NCBI RefSeq assembly: GCF_033568475.1
Contig: NC_133123.1
Span: 16,974,622-17,038,621, forward strand
DNA from: Henckelia pumila
Taxonomy: Eukaryota > Streptophyta > Magnoliopsida > Lamiales > Gesneriaceae
Reading direction: 5' to 3'
DNA length: 64,000 nt
A program made the position numbers and the translations under genes. The number at the start of each line of letters is the position of its first letter. Position 1 is the first letter of the stretch. Of the stretch, positions 34,682-47,669 are shown piece by piece. Under the pieces are notes generated by a model that had not been told where the DNA came from, ran no database searches, and was given only the letters and a program-made list of their open reading frames with translations.

Positions 34682-37379
34682 ATGGATTGGATCCCATGTT
34701 CGTTTTCTGTCAAAAACAGATTCTTGGATTTAATCTTGATTGCATCACTCTTCTTTAGCGTTGGTTTTGTGTCAAGAACATGTGAGTTGTTGTTTTTCTG
34801 CCTGAAATGTTTGGATTTTGCGTATGAAATAACGGATTGATTGCGGGTTTATGATATCCTCGTGTGCTTTATGATGTTGAATTTTCAGTTGTAATGCAGA
34901 TGGTTATGATCCGTTGGATCCCAACGGGAACGTTACAATCCGATGGGACGTCATCCAAGACACTGGTGATGGAATTCAATATGTAAGTATGCTAGTTCAA
35001 GCAAAAAAAAATTGTATTTTATTGTTTTCATTGGATTCTGTATTTCTTTGTTATAAAACTCGAGTTCCATGTTTGAATTAAAGATTTGTGTTACTGAGGT
35101 TAATGATGTGATCACAATGAATTAATCGTACGTCGACTTAAGGTAATTTAGTGGGAGAAACATATGGGACACAGTACCAAGGAGGAGAAGAATAGATCAT
35201 GTCTGAGTGTCTCCTTTTGAGACAAAAAATTAAAATTTTATGCACAACCATTTCCGTTTCTTTACATTTATGTATGCTATACTAGCAAAAGTTATTCAGA
35301 CAAATGTGCAAAGAGTTTGCGACTTTCTAGCAACTGGAATGGTTTTCTTGTTTTCCAGGTAAAGTTGTGGATAGTGAACAACCAATTATTTCGTCATGTG
35401 GAGTTCCCAGGATGGAAGTTAAGCTGGGCATGGCCAGGGGACGAGGTTATATGGTCGATAAAAGGAGCAGAGGCAACTGAACAAGGGAACTGCTCTGCAT
35501 TCAAAGCACGGCAGCTGCCTCATTGCTGTGAGAAGGAGCCAACAATCATAGATCTTTTGCCTGGTGCCCCATACACTAATCAAGCACGAAATTGTTGCAA
35601 AGGGGGACTGCTTTCATCCATGATTCAAGATCCTGCAAAATATATTGCTGGTTTTGAGATGCAGATCGGAAGTTCTGGAAGTAATGGTTATCTGCCTCAA
35701 GTCCCTCAGAATTTTTCACTTGGGCTTCCTGGATATACGTGTTCAAATCCGGTCCAGGTCCCACCGACTAAATCTTTTGAAGATCAAGGGCGTAGAAGGA
35801 CACAAGCTATCGGTGAGTGAGGACATGGAACTTGTTCATGACAGCATGTACTCGTCGTGACTTGTGAGGGTGTGGATCTAGCAGGGAGGCAATCGGGGCA
35901 GCTTCTCTAGTCCCTTTTGATATGAGAAGCTTGTCTTCGCCCTGCCCTGCCCTGCCCTGCCCTTAACTTCACTCTTGTTACGACTTTTCTGTTATTGAAC
36001 ATAAACTTCTTTTGTTGGGTAACAACAATCATCTCAGGTGTTTTGTATTGCTATATATGTGGCACAGGGATTCAAATGTGGCAATTACAATTCAACATAT
36101 TTGCGTTGCCCCTTCCTGTAGTTTTTAGTACAGCAGAAAGCCCTTAGTCCCAAAATTAACATCAAAGCTAGGCATGTATTCGATTTCTAAGTGTAGCAAG
36201 TTGGAGAAATTGTTGTCTTGTTGACCGATAGAATTTGTTCCTTGTCCTAATAACTCTGGCAATATTTTGTGTAACTTCTATAATCCTCTTTCTTCGAAAA
36301 TTTGAAACTGTGTACATTTCTTGCAGCTACATATAATGTGACCTGCTCTTATTCCCAGTTCCGAGCGGCATCTGCGCCAACTTGCTGCGTTTCAATGTCC
36401 GCATTCTACAGCGAGACCATCGTACCGTGCCCAAAATGTAGCTGTGCTTGCCAAGGACAGAATGGATCGTCATGCCTCAGGTATTCTCATAAAAAAATAT
36501 CGCCTACCCTCGTAAATTTATTCAACTAAAAACACCACCCGTTCTCTGTAGGCCAGGGGACTTACCTCCGCCGCTGCAAGTACAAGCCAACGAACAACCA
36601 AGGCCAGTGGTGGAGTGTTCTCATCATATGTGCCCCATTCAAGTGCATTGGCATGTAAAACAGAGTTATAGAGAGTATTGGAGAGTGAAAATCACGGTTT
36701 CGAATAAGAACTATGTCAAGAATTACAGCGAGTGGAACTTGGTGGTGTTGCACCCCAATCTCCGAAATCTTACACAAGTTTTCAGTTTCAACTACAGGCC
36801 CCTCAACCAATATGGCAACATAAGTAAGTTATATATACTTGTTCTTTTCGTGATAGAATGACGTCGGGACTGAAATTTGTGCTCGTTTTCTCCAGGCAAC
36901 TGAGTTCCCCATATTCAAAATTTGCCATTTAGTTTGTAGGAAACAAGAAAACTATGTAGTATATGCGACATAAAAAAATGAACCTTGCGAATTCTTGTTT
37001 AATCTATTTTCCTATAGCCTTGTGATAAAAAAAGAAAAAAAAAAAGAAAAAAAAAGAAAAGAATACTTACATTACATACTGATTTGTTTTTCCAGATGAC
37101 ACAGGAATGTTTTACGGGATTGATCATTACAATGATATGCTACTACAAGCAGGTGAAAAAGGAAATGTGCAGACAGAAATGCTAATGTACAAGGATCCTG
37201 AAACTTTCACGTTTAGGGAAGGTTGGGCATTTCCAAGGAAGATTTCTTTCAACGGCCAAGATTGTGTTATGCCCTTACCAGATGATTATCCACAGCTCCC
37301 AAATTCATCTCATTTTAGTGCACCATTATCTATCTTCTCTACGTTTATCTCATTTTTATTGTTTCTATTGATAGCGTAA
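34682..37379 (+). CDS. COBRA-like protein, GPI-anchored (complete, six exons)
   Basis: COBRA-family proteins sit on the outer face of the plasma membrane and in the wall and control cellulose microfibril deposition. The exons are 34682-34781, 34900-34982, 35359-35812, 36327-36480, 36552-36823 and 37096-37379. All introns have GT/AG borders and matching phases, giving 448 residues, the usual size for the short COBRA class. Residues 1-33 are a signal peptide. YDPLDPNGNVTIRWD follows (36-50), then VIWSIKGAEATEQGNCS, HCCEKEPTIIDLLPG and NCCKGG, all family signatures. The CCVS motif is at 232-235, followed by a Cys-rich CPKCSCAC stretch. The C terminus has small residues (NSSHFSA) then a hydrophobic tail LSIFSTFISFLLFLLIA, a GPI-attachment signal. 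Residues 51-70 (VIQDTGDGIQYVKLWIVNNQ) differ from the commoner GYVAxVTxxNFQ form. Which COBRA-like paralogue it is cannot be said. No disabling change was seen. Confidence 0.92.
35936..35962. repeat. CCCTG pentanucleotide microsatellite in an intron
   Basis: Five tandem CCCTG-type units lie within intron 3 of the COBRA-like gene. Confidence 0.9.
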
Positions 37380-37838
37380 TTCTGTCATGAATTATATCGA
37401 TTTAGTGGATGCTTATTTAATGATTTATTTGGACTATGAGACAGACTTACATATGGAGTTCAAATATTGAATAATAAAGATATATATTATATTTCAATCC
37501 CCTCAGCACATATATATTCATCTGAAACAGAGATTATAAGTACTTCTTCATTTAAAAAAAAAAAAAAAAACTTGCATGTGACTTGTGGGTACTGATGCCA
37601 TGACAAGCAAATGAATGATGAATTGTGAAGCATCATAAAATATCTGAAAGACTACCTCCGCAAATGGTCAATGTGCTAGGGAAAGCAAATTTACATATCA
37701 CTGGCATCAAATGATGCTTCAACAACAGACAAATAAAAACAAACAGTAATAGAAATTAAAAGGGAAAGACAAGCAAAGTTCATAGCTCAGGATGATAGAA
37801 CAAGTCCAGCAATCATCCCATGTTAGGAAACTATTTAA
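37380..37838. other. 3' flank of the COBRA-like gene
   Basis: The word AATAATAAAG at about 37470 may serve as a polyadenylation signal. A run of A follows at 37552-37570. The region lies between two convergent genes if the candidate at 37839-38539 is real. Confidence 0.5.
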
Positions 37839-38539
37839 TTATGTCATTTGCATGGCTTCTAGGAATTGAAACACGCAATAAATTAAAGACAGAGCATAAA
37901 TTCCGACACTGAATCCAACTGTGTACAAGACTGACAAAACAATAAAAATCAGCACATTTGAAATGACTAAGAGGTTTCTTAGCTTCTAAATACAAATGAT
38001 GTCCATTTTTCTATAAATTTAATAAGGTTCTTGCAAGACTAGTAAATTATATTGATGCACCCAACTAGTATCAAAATTTAATTTCATAACATATGTAACA
38101 TATGATTTTGCATTCTTTGGTTGGACATAAACAGATCCTCCACAAATTGATACTAGCTAGCTAGAGTTTCATATAGTAAAACATCTCAAAATCATCAAGG
38201 TTTACCCAAAAAAACTAGAGCAATAAGTGATGCATTTACCCCAAAAGGGGCATGAATGGAGAAACAAAGAAATACCACATGCTCTCGACGAATCGGAAAA
38301 TCCATCGCCATAGGACTGGAACAAGACTTGGTGCTAGAAATCCCCGAAAGAAAAGATTTTGACGGTGGCATTTTAGCAGATGAAGCCCAAGTGAATATTC
38401 TTTTATAAACAAGATTCATACCATTTGTGGGCTCCAAGAAAAAGGATAACCTCGAGTTCGTGCCAGATTTGGGCACCGTTTGGTGGGCTGCCGTAAAGGA
38501 GAAATGGCCACGGCCCACGAGAGAAGTTAACAAAGGCAA
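37839..38539 (-). CDS. Candidate two-exon gene for a small single-pass membrane protein
   Basis: Minus-strand exon A runs from an ATG at 38539 to about 38266. Exon B runs from 37930 to a stop at 37839. A GT donor (T/GTTTCT) and a good acceptor (TTTATTGTTTTGTCAG) join them in phase 1 to give 121 residues. A second ATG at 38419 would give 81 residues beginning MNLVYKRIFTWASSAK, which looks like a mitochondrial presequence. The spliced C-terminal part crosses the junction as one hydrophobic helix (VVFL then LYTVGFSVGIYALSLIYCVF), ending FLEAMQMT. A TGGGCC site-II word lies near 38510, upstream of the second ATG. I do not recognise the family. The donor is weak and the model rests on frame and hydrophobicity only. 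Confidence 0.35.
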
Positions 38540-39845
38540 AATTGGGTCGAGTAATGTTAAGAATCACATAAAATATTTACGATCCAATATCCCTACCTAG
38601 GATAAACGAAGAAATTATTTATCGGAGACAAATAGTATTTTAAATGAAAAGGTGCCGCATGGCGCATGTCTCTTTGAGACATATTTTTGTACTTATTAAT
38701 CTCGAAGAAGTATAGAGATAATTGAAGTATAGAGATAATTAAGGGAGTGTTTGCAACACTAAAAACGAAATTGTTAGATTTTGATTTTAAAAAATACCAT
38801 GTGTTAGTTTTTGTTTAACTTAATTGAAATTCAAAAATTAGGTAGTATTTGAGAGATTTTTTAGGAAGCACTTCTCAGCTTTTCATTAACAAAATTTCAA
38901 AAAATTTCAAAATTTTGTTAAGAAAAAACTGATAAATGCTTCCGAAAAACTCTTTCAAATACTACATTAGTCATATAGTGATTATGATTATCCAAAAGTT
39001 ATTCTAATAAAAAAATTAATGCTATATTACAAAAATAACTTATTTATCAAATACTATCCAACTATGATTTTTAGCTTTTCACTTTTGTTTCTAAACACTA
39101 CCAACTTCTGATTTGTTTTAACTTTTTTATAACATATAAATTTTATCACTTCTAAAAAATATAATATTTTGCTTAATTATCTTAATCTTGGGGTCCTGGT
39201 TCGATTATCTATATATAGGTCATCTTTCACTTTTTATTTTTATTATATATTCTCACTTTAATTAACACTTTTAATTTTTTTTCTCTTACTATTTTTTTTT
39301 TTAAATTTGAAAAGTTAGCACCTTTTATTTTAAACTATCTTACAACTTTTTTATTTTTTGTTATTTAAATAGTTACCATAATTTATTTAAGACAATAAAA
39401 TATGATTGATTTTTTAATTTCTTAAATTTTTATTTCACTCAGCTTCAATACACATTTTGCTTAATTTTTCGCATATTTGAAGTGATTTTAAGGTTTGATA
39501 TTTTGTAATATTTGGTAGTTGATAATCTCATTGCATTTAAACCAAGTTTGGTGAATTTTCGGTTTTGATATTTTTTCGGTTTTTCTTAACATCAAAATTT
39601 GGTTTTGGTTTTTTATTTGGTTTTATAACTTCTTTAATCTATTTTTTTTATGTTTTTGTTTTGTTCTATGATGTGTTTTATTTACTCATATTGTCTTGAT
39701 TTTGAACAAAAAAAAACAAACAAACTCATGTTCACTTGTGCCTGCAAAATAAAAAAAAATAAAGCTTAATTCATTGAATGAATGATTACTTATTACTTTT
39801 TTATTGTTATTATTTTGATAATATATAGAATGTCTCTGTGAATTG
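38540..39845. other. Intergenic DNA, possible SINE head
   Basis: GGGGTCCTGGTTCGATTAT at about 39189 resembles the B box of a tRNA-derived SINE. The rest is AT-rich with no gene. The GTGTTTGCAAC/AACACTACC words at 38746 and 39100 hint at an old hAT MITE without a TSD. Confidence 0.35.
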
Positions 39846-40590
39846 AAAGACAAAACAACAGCCGGATAACTCCGGTGAGAATAAAATTCTCAGTAAAAGC
39901 AACAAAACAGGCAATATCAATTAATATATCAAAACATGATATACCAACAATCAGACATGTAATTTCACGGTAACAATAACTCAATTCGAAATGCAATAAA
40001 ATGCAATGCATGTCTTTGGGTTTCAAGATTATCTAATCAGATAATCAAAGGAAATTTCTTTCTTTGATTGGGATCCCGAGGCCAAGATATATCATCGCAA
40101 TCTCACCGACTCTCCCGATCGAGGTGAATGCGGTATATCTCGCTTCCTCTAGACTTTGGAGCACTATAGAGAGTTGGTCGGGTCATTGGAGTTCCTCTCA
40201 ACTACCAATGCCCCTCAACTATAATCTCCAAATCGTCTAATTTGAACAGTGAACAAATCATTGGCTCAATATGTATGCATATGGTAATCGTAATACATTT
40301 AAAAAATTCAACTCAATGCATTTAATCAACCAAAACAGGTAATCATGCATGTATGTGATTTAGGGACTCGTGAATCAATCGAAACTCGAGTATTCATCCC
40401 TTTTTCCATTCGATTTTGTCTTTTACCTTTTTCTACGATTCGATGTAGCTGCAATCTGGACAAGCTACAAGAACAAGAATTTCCAATCAAAATTCTATTC
40501 AATCGTAATTCAACGATTAAGGTAAACTCGTTACCAATTTTCGATCAATTATGCAACGCTTCGGATTCTACAAACTCTGAACTCCACGAT

Positions 40591-42782
40591 TGTGAGATCT
40601 CGGTTCTAATCATCTACTATCAGAATAAACAATAAATAAGCAAACAAGATCCAAGATAAAAAGCAAAGGAAAGGAGAAATTTTTTTTTTTACAACACATG
40701 CACGGACCCTGTGCACACATCCGTGCACGAGTCCGTGCATTAAATCAAAGCACACATGGACCCCGTGCACACATCAGTGTCCGGGTCCGTGCCTAATCAA
40801 TGCACTAAAAACTGGAGTTTCTGTCCAACTACACGGACCCTTACACATAAAGGGCACGGGGTCCGTGCATGCACAAAAAATCAAGGGTTCTGAAAAATCG
40901 AGAGGGCACGGACCCTTACACAAAAAGGGCATGGGGTCCGTGCTCTGCTACACCATAAAAAAAAAAGAACAATAACAGAACCGGAAACAAGCAATACAAC
41001 TCCCAAATTTCATCAAAACATAATCATGCATTACAAACTCAATCTCTCTAAATAATACATGAAGTTATAGAGTTGATCAAACTGCTCCAATGGATAGAAC
41101 ATGCATTGGTTCTAGTTATTACAATCCAAACAGAAAACATAACAAGTTCGAATTACATGCAACGACAACATGCAATTAAGTTCGAATTCTAAACATGCTT
41201 CAAAAAAATATATAAACTAGATTGACATGCTGATTCGACTTCTAAACCGAGTCTCACTTTTATCCCTTGTTCCAAAGTTAACCAAGCCTCCTCTGACTTG
41301 ATCCTGCCCCACTTGTTGTCAAGCACACATTCAAAGATAAGACAACAGCCGGATAATCCGGTGAGAATAATATTCCCAATAAAAGAGACTAGCATGCTAT
41401 ATCAGATAAACATCTTAAAATGAAATACATCAACTTCCAGATATTCAAATATTAACCATGCAATTCCAAGAGAAAACAAAATGAAATGCATGTCTTTAAA
41501 ACTCTGGGATTATCAAGTCCGGATAATCAAGAAATTGCTATTTTGCTTTTGGGATCCCGAGTATGAGATCACGTAAAGAACTCACCGACTCTCCCGATTG
41601 AGGTGGTACTACGTATCTCCATCCTCTAGACTTTGGTGCGACTATAAGGAGTATGCTGACACTAGGCAAACCTCTACGCCTAGGCCACTTGCTTAAAGCC
41701 CCCAAAACTTCTAACATAAAAGGGTCGTCCTGCCCGCTGAAATCAATGATTTTGGCTCAAGATGAATGCAATGCAAATCATAACTCATTCAATAAAATCA
41801 AGTAATTTAATTAACATGCAAGTATGTGATTTTTTCGGAACACTCAAATCAAGTCGGATTCGAGTTACTCGTTCCATTCCAGTCTAAGTCATCTTATAAC
41901 TTTTTCAAACATCGATGCTCCAACCTGAAAACAACAATGTACTCATTCAAAATTCAATCCAACTTCCTATTCGATAATAAGAGAATCGATACTATACCGG
42001 CTACAATCTCTAAAACGATACAACTCCTGCAACCTCGCAACTCAACGGCCTTCAAACGAATCTGCAAAAGAAGTAATAAAGGCCCGAGATCACTATCGAC
42101 ATTCAAACACAACTGAAAATGGCTCAAATCAATTCAAACCCAAACTATAGCCCAAAACTCAAACCGGCGGCATAACGGCTTGATTCTGATCAAACCGAAA
42201 ACGCAGACAACAGTACAATAACGATATCAAATCATATCAATGCTAAAACAACAACAACAAGGCAATTTCAACACATCTCAAAATCTCAAACTTTTGAATT
42301 ATCTTCCAAAAATCATAACAATTCCGAACGACGTTCTATTTCAAAACCGACAGAGAATAAATGATCAGAACTCTGCCAAGAACAACATACTCGAATCTCA
42401 AAGGATTCTAACAACATCCGAAAAATAGAATGTATCTGATCGTAGAAAAAATTACGATAAAACAAAGATCTCGATGTCGTGATTGCTAAACTGCCTTCAG
42501 AAATAAATTTCAACGGACGGATCGACCGGAAACCGAAATCTGAAAGCTTGAAATCTCTAAGGGACGGCTTCAATGGTGGAGGGAGAAGTTGGAAGGGATG
42601 AATAATGGAGGAGAAGAAGTCAAACATGCTTAAATATCTAACAAAGTCCAAAATTGCGTTTTAGTCCCTGGAAAATCCAAAATTTGCAAAATAGACCCTG
42701 ATCAAAATCAAGTCATCTCTTGAACTCTGTAATCTCTGATTAACTCAAATAAACTCATTTAAGATAAAATCGGGGCATTACA
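40591..42782 (-). repeat. 3' LTR of the inner gypsy element
   Basis: On the minus strand it begins TGTAATGCCCCG and ends ...GATCTCACA. It contains the GC-rich block of GCACGGACCC and GGGTCCGTGC words at about 40693-40965. Its partner is 45484-47669. Confidence 0.9.
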
Positions 42783-43980
42783 ATTCTTCCCCTCTAAGCA
42801 AAGATTTTGTCCTCGAAATCAAACACGGCTTCAACATAAACTCTGTCTCTCAAATTACTCATTCAAGTCCGTCAATCAAAAGTCGACTCGTTCTTGTTAG
42901 AATAATCTTCCTTTGCTCAGTCACCATTCGAATCATCTCTGGTTTCCAATCCATGTGACTCAGAAAATCTTCTTGAAAACACAGAGATCTTCATCTCTTC
43001 TCGTACAACCCTTGAACATGCCTCCGATAATTCATCAATAGTTGTCGTTGTACGAAGTCTCCACAAGAAACAAGAATTCTGCCAACTAGTGCTAAGTCTA
43101 GAACCACAACTCATGGCATAACATCTAAGTTCGACTCTTCAGACCTGGCTGTCCGTCGTTCTGAGGATATTGAACTGAAATAAGTTGAAATCGACAACAA
43201 AAGTCTCTTCAAAGTCTTTGCTGAAAGAACGAGTGAAACAATGATCTTTGTCTAAATTGACGGAATTCGACAAAACAAGACCTCTGACAACCTCTAACAA
43301 AAAAATCAATCCCCTGATCCTGACTAAAAGTCATTCTGTAAGGAATACAGTAACAGATTTCATCAATCAGTCAATCATAATTCGATAGTAGATAAAATAA
43401 GAACAGCTCAAAACATCAGTTGTTGCATACAATTCCTCAGTTAAAGATTCGCAGTCAGAAATCTCATACAATCTAATCCTCTTCTCTGCCTCCAAATCAG
43501 TTCCGTATGCGAAAACAAATACTCCAACTCCTAAGATTAGAAAATATCGGGGAATTCTCCTCATAAGAAAACGATGCCAAATCTCCCAATCAATAAGATC
43601 GTTGCGAACTCAAGTCCAGAAACAGTCATTGAGTCTCGAGCGTCTTCAGTCGTCTCGATGGCTAGACTAGAGCGTGATTCCTTTGAATAAGAATATATCC
43701 AAATTCTCAATAAGAAGAAATAATGAGCACTGAAAGATCATCCGAACCAAATTCAAGAATACTGGAGTGCTGATCAACATAATTTCCATCACCAGATCAT
43801 AAAATCGAGGAAGACAACTCGATCCAAATAGAATTCAGACATCAAAGAATAGCATGCAACTGCTCGGCACCACAATCTGCTATACGATTCTCAAAAATCT
43901 CTGAATGATCAGTACCATTCTTATTCCAACAAGATAAGAAATCATCGATAAGAATTCCTAGTCCCAACTAATTCTTCTGG
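42783..43980 (-). pseudogene. Remnants of gypsy pol (RNase H and integrase C-terminal pieces), inner element
   Basis: Only scraps of pol survive on the minus strand. Around 43760-43370 the order ILIQRNHAL, SRRLKTLET and DLEFATI..IGRFGIVFL follows the RT-linked RNase H domain (SRQLKxHE, ELAAIVFAL). Around 43130-42840 STSWQNSCFLW and RTTTTIDELSEA match the end of the integrase core as seen, better preserved, in the outer element. Protease, reverse transcriptase and most of the integrase are missing. Many stops and frameshifts are present. Confidence 0.6.
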
Positions 43981-43989
43981 AAGATCTGA

Positions 43990-45120
43990 TATGTCATTCT
44001 CGGGTGCAGCATGAGCCTGATCCTCGACAAGAGCAAAAACTTGTGCCTGCTTTCTGGGAGGCTGGTTCGCATACTAATTATCTTCCTATCTATTCTGCTG
44101 CTGAGGTTGGAAAGAGTGGACAGTAGATGCTTGCCTCTGAGATTGAGCTGACTGTCTCGAAGAACTTCTACTATGTGCTTGCTCAGGGACACACTGAGGA
44201 TACGCTCTGGAAAAGTGCCCCGCCTGGTTACAGATATAACAGCTTCCAAAAATACCTCTACACTGATCACTGGAGTGACGACCTCTGCAATTGGCACAAG
44301 ACATGCCTGACTGACCCGAACTCTGTCCCGATCCATACTGCCTCAAGCCACTAGAGCTCGAAAAACTGGTTCTGTGATTCTTAAATTGCTTCCCATTCGA
44401 AAGATAGTAATCCTTCTTATTACCTCCACTGCTTCCACCCTCAAATCTCGGTGGTTGATTCTGAAACTGAAAAGATTGATTCTGGTAATGGGACGGTTGG
44501 TTCTGGTATTGAGAAATTTGTGCCTGGAACTGTCCCTGCTGCTACTGAGGCACAAACTGACTTCCTCTATGTCTCCACAAACCTGTTTCAGCTCCTTTTG
44601 CATGATTCATGGCATCCGCAAAATTATGAGGCCTAGCAGTGTTTACCAACGTGAAAATATCAGGGTTCAGACCATTAATGAACTGGTCGGCTTTTGCTTC
44701 TTCATTGTCAGCAATGTGCGGTGCAAACCTCAACAAACTATCAAACTTGGTCACGTACTCCTCAATGTTCAAATTCCCTTGCCTCAGATTGGCAAACTCG
44801 GCTCCCTTGTCCTTTTCATACGAAACAGGGAAAAACCGCTTATAAAATTCAGATTTGAAAAGAGTCCAATTAACAACTGTACCTCGGTTCTCCATGGATC
44901 TCTTCGCCGTGATCCACCAGTTCTTAGCAACACTACGAAGCTGATGAATGACTAACCTGGTTCGGCGGTCGTCCGAGTAATCTATGGAATCAAACAACTG
45001 ATCAATGTCGTCCAACCAGCTCTCACAGTCAACAGGATTCTCTGTACCCAGCAACAAAGGCGGGTTAAACGACTGAAACCTCTTCAGCAAGGTTTCCATC
45101 GGCGTTGCTGTAGCATCCAT
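43990..45120 (-). pseudogene. Ty3/gypsy gag with CCHC zinc knuckles, broken
   Basis: The minus-strand frame from 45120 to 44542 (192 codons, MDATATPMETLLKRFQSF...) carries the retrotransposon gag domain: ESWLDDIDQLFDSI, VAKNWWITAKRSM, FKSEFYKRFFPVSYE, EFANLRQGNLNIEEYVTKF and QFINGLNPDIF. It then stops. The knuckle region continues in another frame (44346-44086) with CANCRGRHSSDQC and CYICNQAGHFSRAY. In the latter the last Cys of C-x2-C-x4-H-x4-C is Tyr. A Gln/Ser-rich tail follows. Gag would coat the RNA and form the particle. The stop, frame changes and the lost Cys make it defective. Confidence 0.9.
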
Positions 45121-45466
45121 CTGAACAGTTTCAGTACTAGCTTGCTCATTCGGTGGAGTAACTGACGGTGGGTTTCTGTTATCTGATAATCAAAGGTTAG
45201 GACACGATATATCTCAATCGCTACAATCTCTGCCCTTACAACCGCTCAGAATACCGGATACCATTCGATAACAGAAACAATTATATCTCAAGTAAATCAT
45301 GCTTTATAAATTAAATCACATAAACATGTAATTCAATTAATCCTCAAATAATAAAGCATGCTCGCATGGAATTAAATAAACAGCTAAATAACTCTATCAC
45401 ATGCAAGGAGCCAATACACACAGACTCAATCTACCCCGCTCACTCTAGTTCAACCAAGAACTTATC

Positions 45467-45478
45467 GCTCTGATATCA
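45467..45478 (-). other. Primer-binding site, inner gypsy element
   Basis: The minus strand reads TGATATCAGAGC, one base off the initiator-Met tRNA complement TGGTATCAGAGC, five bases from the LTR edge at 45484. Confidence 0.8.
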
Positions 45479-45483
45479 CTTAA

Positions 45484-47669
45484 TGTGAGACCTCGGTTCT
45501 AATCATCTACTCTCGGAATAAACAATAAATAAGCAAACAAGATCCAAGATAAAAAGCAAAGGAAAGGAGAATTTTTTTTTTACAACACATGCACGGACCC
45601 CGTTCACACATCCGTGCACGGATCCGTGCATTAAATCAAATCACACACGGACCCCGTGCACACATCCGTGTCTGGGTCCGTGCCTAATCAATGCACTAAA
45701 AACTGGAGTTTCTGTCCAACTACACGGACCCTTACACAGAAAGGGCACGGGGTCCGTGCATGCACAAAAAATCAAGGGTTCTGAAAAATCGAGAGGGAAC
45801 GGACCCTTACACAAAAGGGGCACGGGGTCCGTGCTCTGCTATACCAGAAAAAAAGAATAATAACAGAACCGAAAACAAGCAATACAACTCCCAAATTTCA
45901 TCAAAACATAATCATGCATTACAAACTCAATCTCTCTAAATAATACATGAAGTTATAGTGTTGATCAAACTACTCCAAAGGATAGAACATGCATCGGTTC
46001 TAGTTATTACAATCCGAACACAAAACATAATAAGTTCGAATTACATACAACGACAACATTCAATCAAGTTCGAGTTTTAATCATGCTTCAAAAAAATATA
46101 TAAACTAGATTGACATGCTGATTCGTCTTCTAAACCGAGTCTCACTTCTATCCCTTGATCCCGAAGCTAACCAAGCCTCCTCTGACTTTATCCTGCCCCA
46201 CCTGTTGCCAAGCACACATAAAAAGACAAGACAACAGCCGGATAATCCGGTGAGAATAATATTTCCAGTAAAAGAGACTAGCATGGTATATCAGATAAGC
46301 ATCTTAAAACGAAATACATCAACTTCCAAATATTCAAATATCAACCATGCAATTCCAAGAGAAAACAAAATGAAATGCATGTCTTTAAAACTCTAGGATT
46401 ATCAAGTTCGGATAATCAATAAATTGCTACTTTGCTTTTGGGATCCCGAGGATGAGATCACATAAACAACTCACCGACTCTCCCGATCGAGGTGGTGCTA
46501 CGTATCTTCATCCTTTAGACTTTGGTATGATATAAGAAGTATGCTGACACTAGGAGAACCTCTCGCCTAGGCCACTCGCTTAAATCCCCCAAAACGTCTA
46601 ACATAAAAGGGCCGTCCTGCCCGCTGAAATCAATGATTTTGGCTCAAGATGAATGCAATGCAAATCATAACTCATTCAATAAAATCAAGTAATTCAATTG
46701 ACATGCAAGTATGTGATTTCTTCGAAACACTCGAATCAAGTCGGATTCGAGTTACTCGTTCCATTCCAGTTTAAGTCATCTTATATCTTTTTCAAACGTC
46801 GATGCTCCAACCTGGAAACAACAATATACTCATTCAAAATTCAATCCAACTTCCTATTCGATAATGAGAGAATCGATATTATACCGGCTACAATCTCTAA
46901 AACGATACAATTCCTGCAACCTCGCAACTCAACGGCCTTCAAACGAATCTGCAAAATAAGTAATAAAGGCCCGAGATCACTATCGACATTCAAACACAAC
47001 TGAAAATGGCTCAAATCAATTCAAACCCAAACTATAGCCCAAAACTCAAACTGACGGCATAACGACTAGATTCTGATCAAACCGAAAATGCAAACAGCAG
47101 TACAATAACGATATCAACTCATATCAATGCTAAAACAACAATAACAAGGCAATTCCAACACATCTCAAAATCTCAAACTTTTGAATAATCTTCCAAAAAT
47201 CATAACAATTTCGAACGACGCTCTATTTCAAACCGACAGAGAATAAACGATCAAAACTCTGCCAACAACAACATACTCGAATCTCAAACGATTCTAACAA
47301 CATTCAAAAAATAGAATGTATCTGATCGTAGAAAAACTTACGATAAAACGAAGCTCTCGATGCTGTGATCGCTAAACTGCCTTCAGAAATAAATTCCAAC
47401 GGACGGATCGACCGGAAACCAAAATCTGAAAGCTTGAAATATCTAAGGGTCGGCTTCAATGGTGGAGGGAGACGTTGGAAGGAATGAATAATGGAGGAGA
47501 AGAATTCAAACATGCTTAAATATATAAGAAAGTCCAAAATTGCGTTTTAGTCCCTGGAAAATCTGAAATTTGCAAAATAGACCCTGATCAAATTCAAGTC
47601 GGCTCTTTGAACTCTGTAATCTCCGATTAACTCAAATAAACTCATTTAAGATAAAATCGAAGAGTTACA
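45484..47669 (-). repeat. 5' LTR of the inner gypsy element
   Basis: Paired with 40591-42782. The same GCACGGACCC and GGGTCCGTGC block is at 45588-45835. Small indels separate the two LTRs throughout, so the insertion is not very recent. Confidence 0.9.

Larger units (their letters stand above)
40591..47669 (-). mobile_element. Inner Ty3/gypsy LTR retrotransposon, both LTRs present, pol mostly deleted
   Basis: LTRs lie at 40591-42782 and 45484-47669 (about 2.19 kb each). Both start TGTGAGA.CTCGGTTCTAATC and end in ..TTACA, and look about 95 percent alike by eye. The 5-bp TSD ACGAT is perfect (40586-40590 and 47670-47674). The sequence at about 56110 (CTCCACGATCTTCAACC) in the outer element's other LTR is the empty site. 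The internal part is only 2.7 kb. A polypurine tract AGAGGGGAAGA (minus strand, 42795-42785) abuts the left LTR, and the tRNA primer site (TGATATCAGAGC, minus strand) is at 45478-45467. Confidence 0.92.

Noticed and set aside
38744..39110. Possible hAT MITE with GGGAGTGTTTGCAA and AAACACTACC ends
   Set aside because: The inverted match is short and no 8-bp direct repeats flank it.
44374..44955. 193-codon plus-strand ORF
   Set aside because: It is antisense to the gypsy gag ORF, whose domain match is clear on the minus strand.
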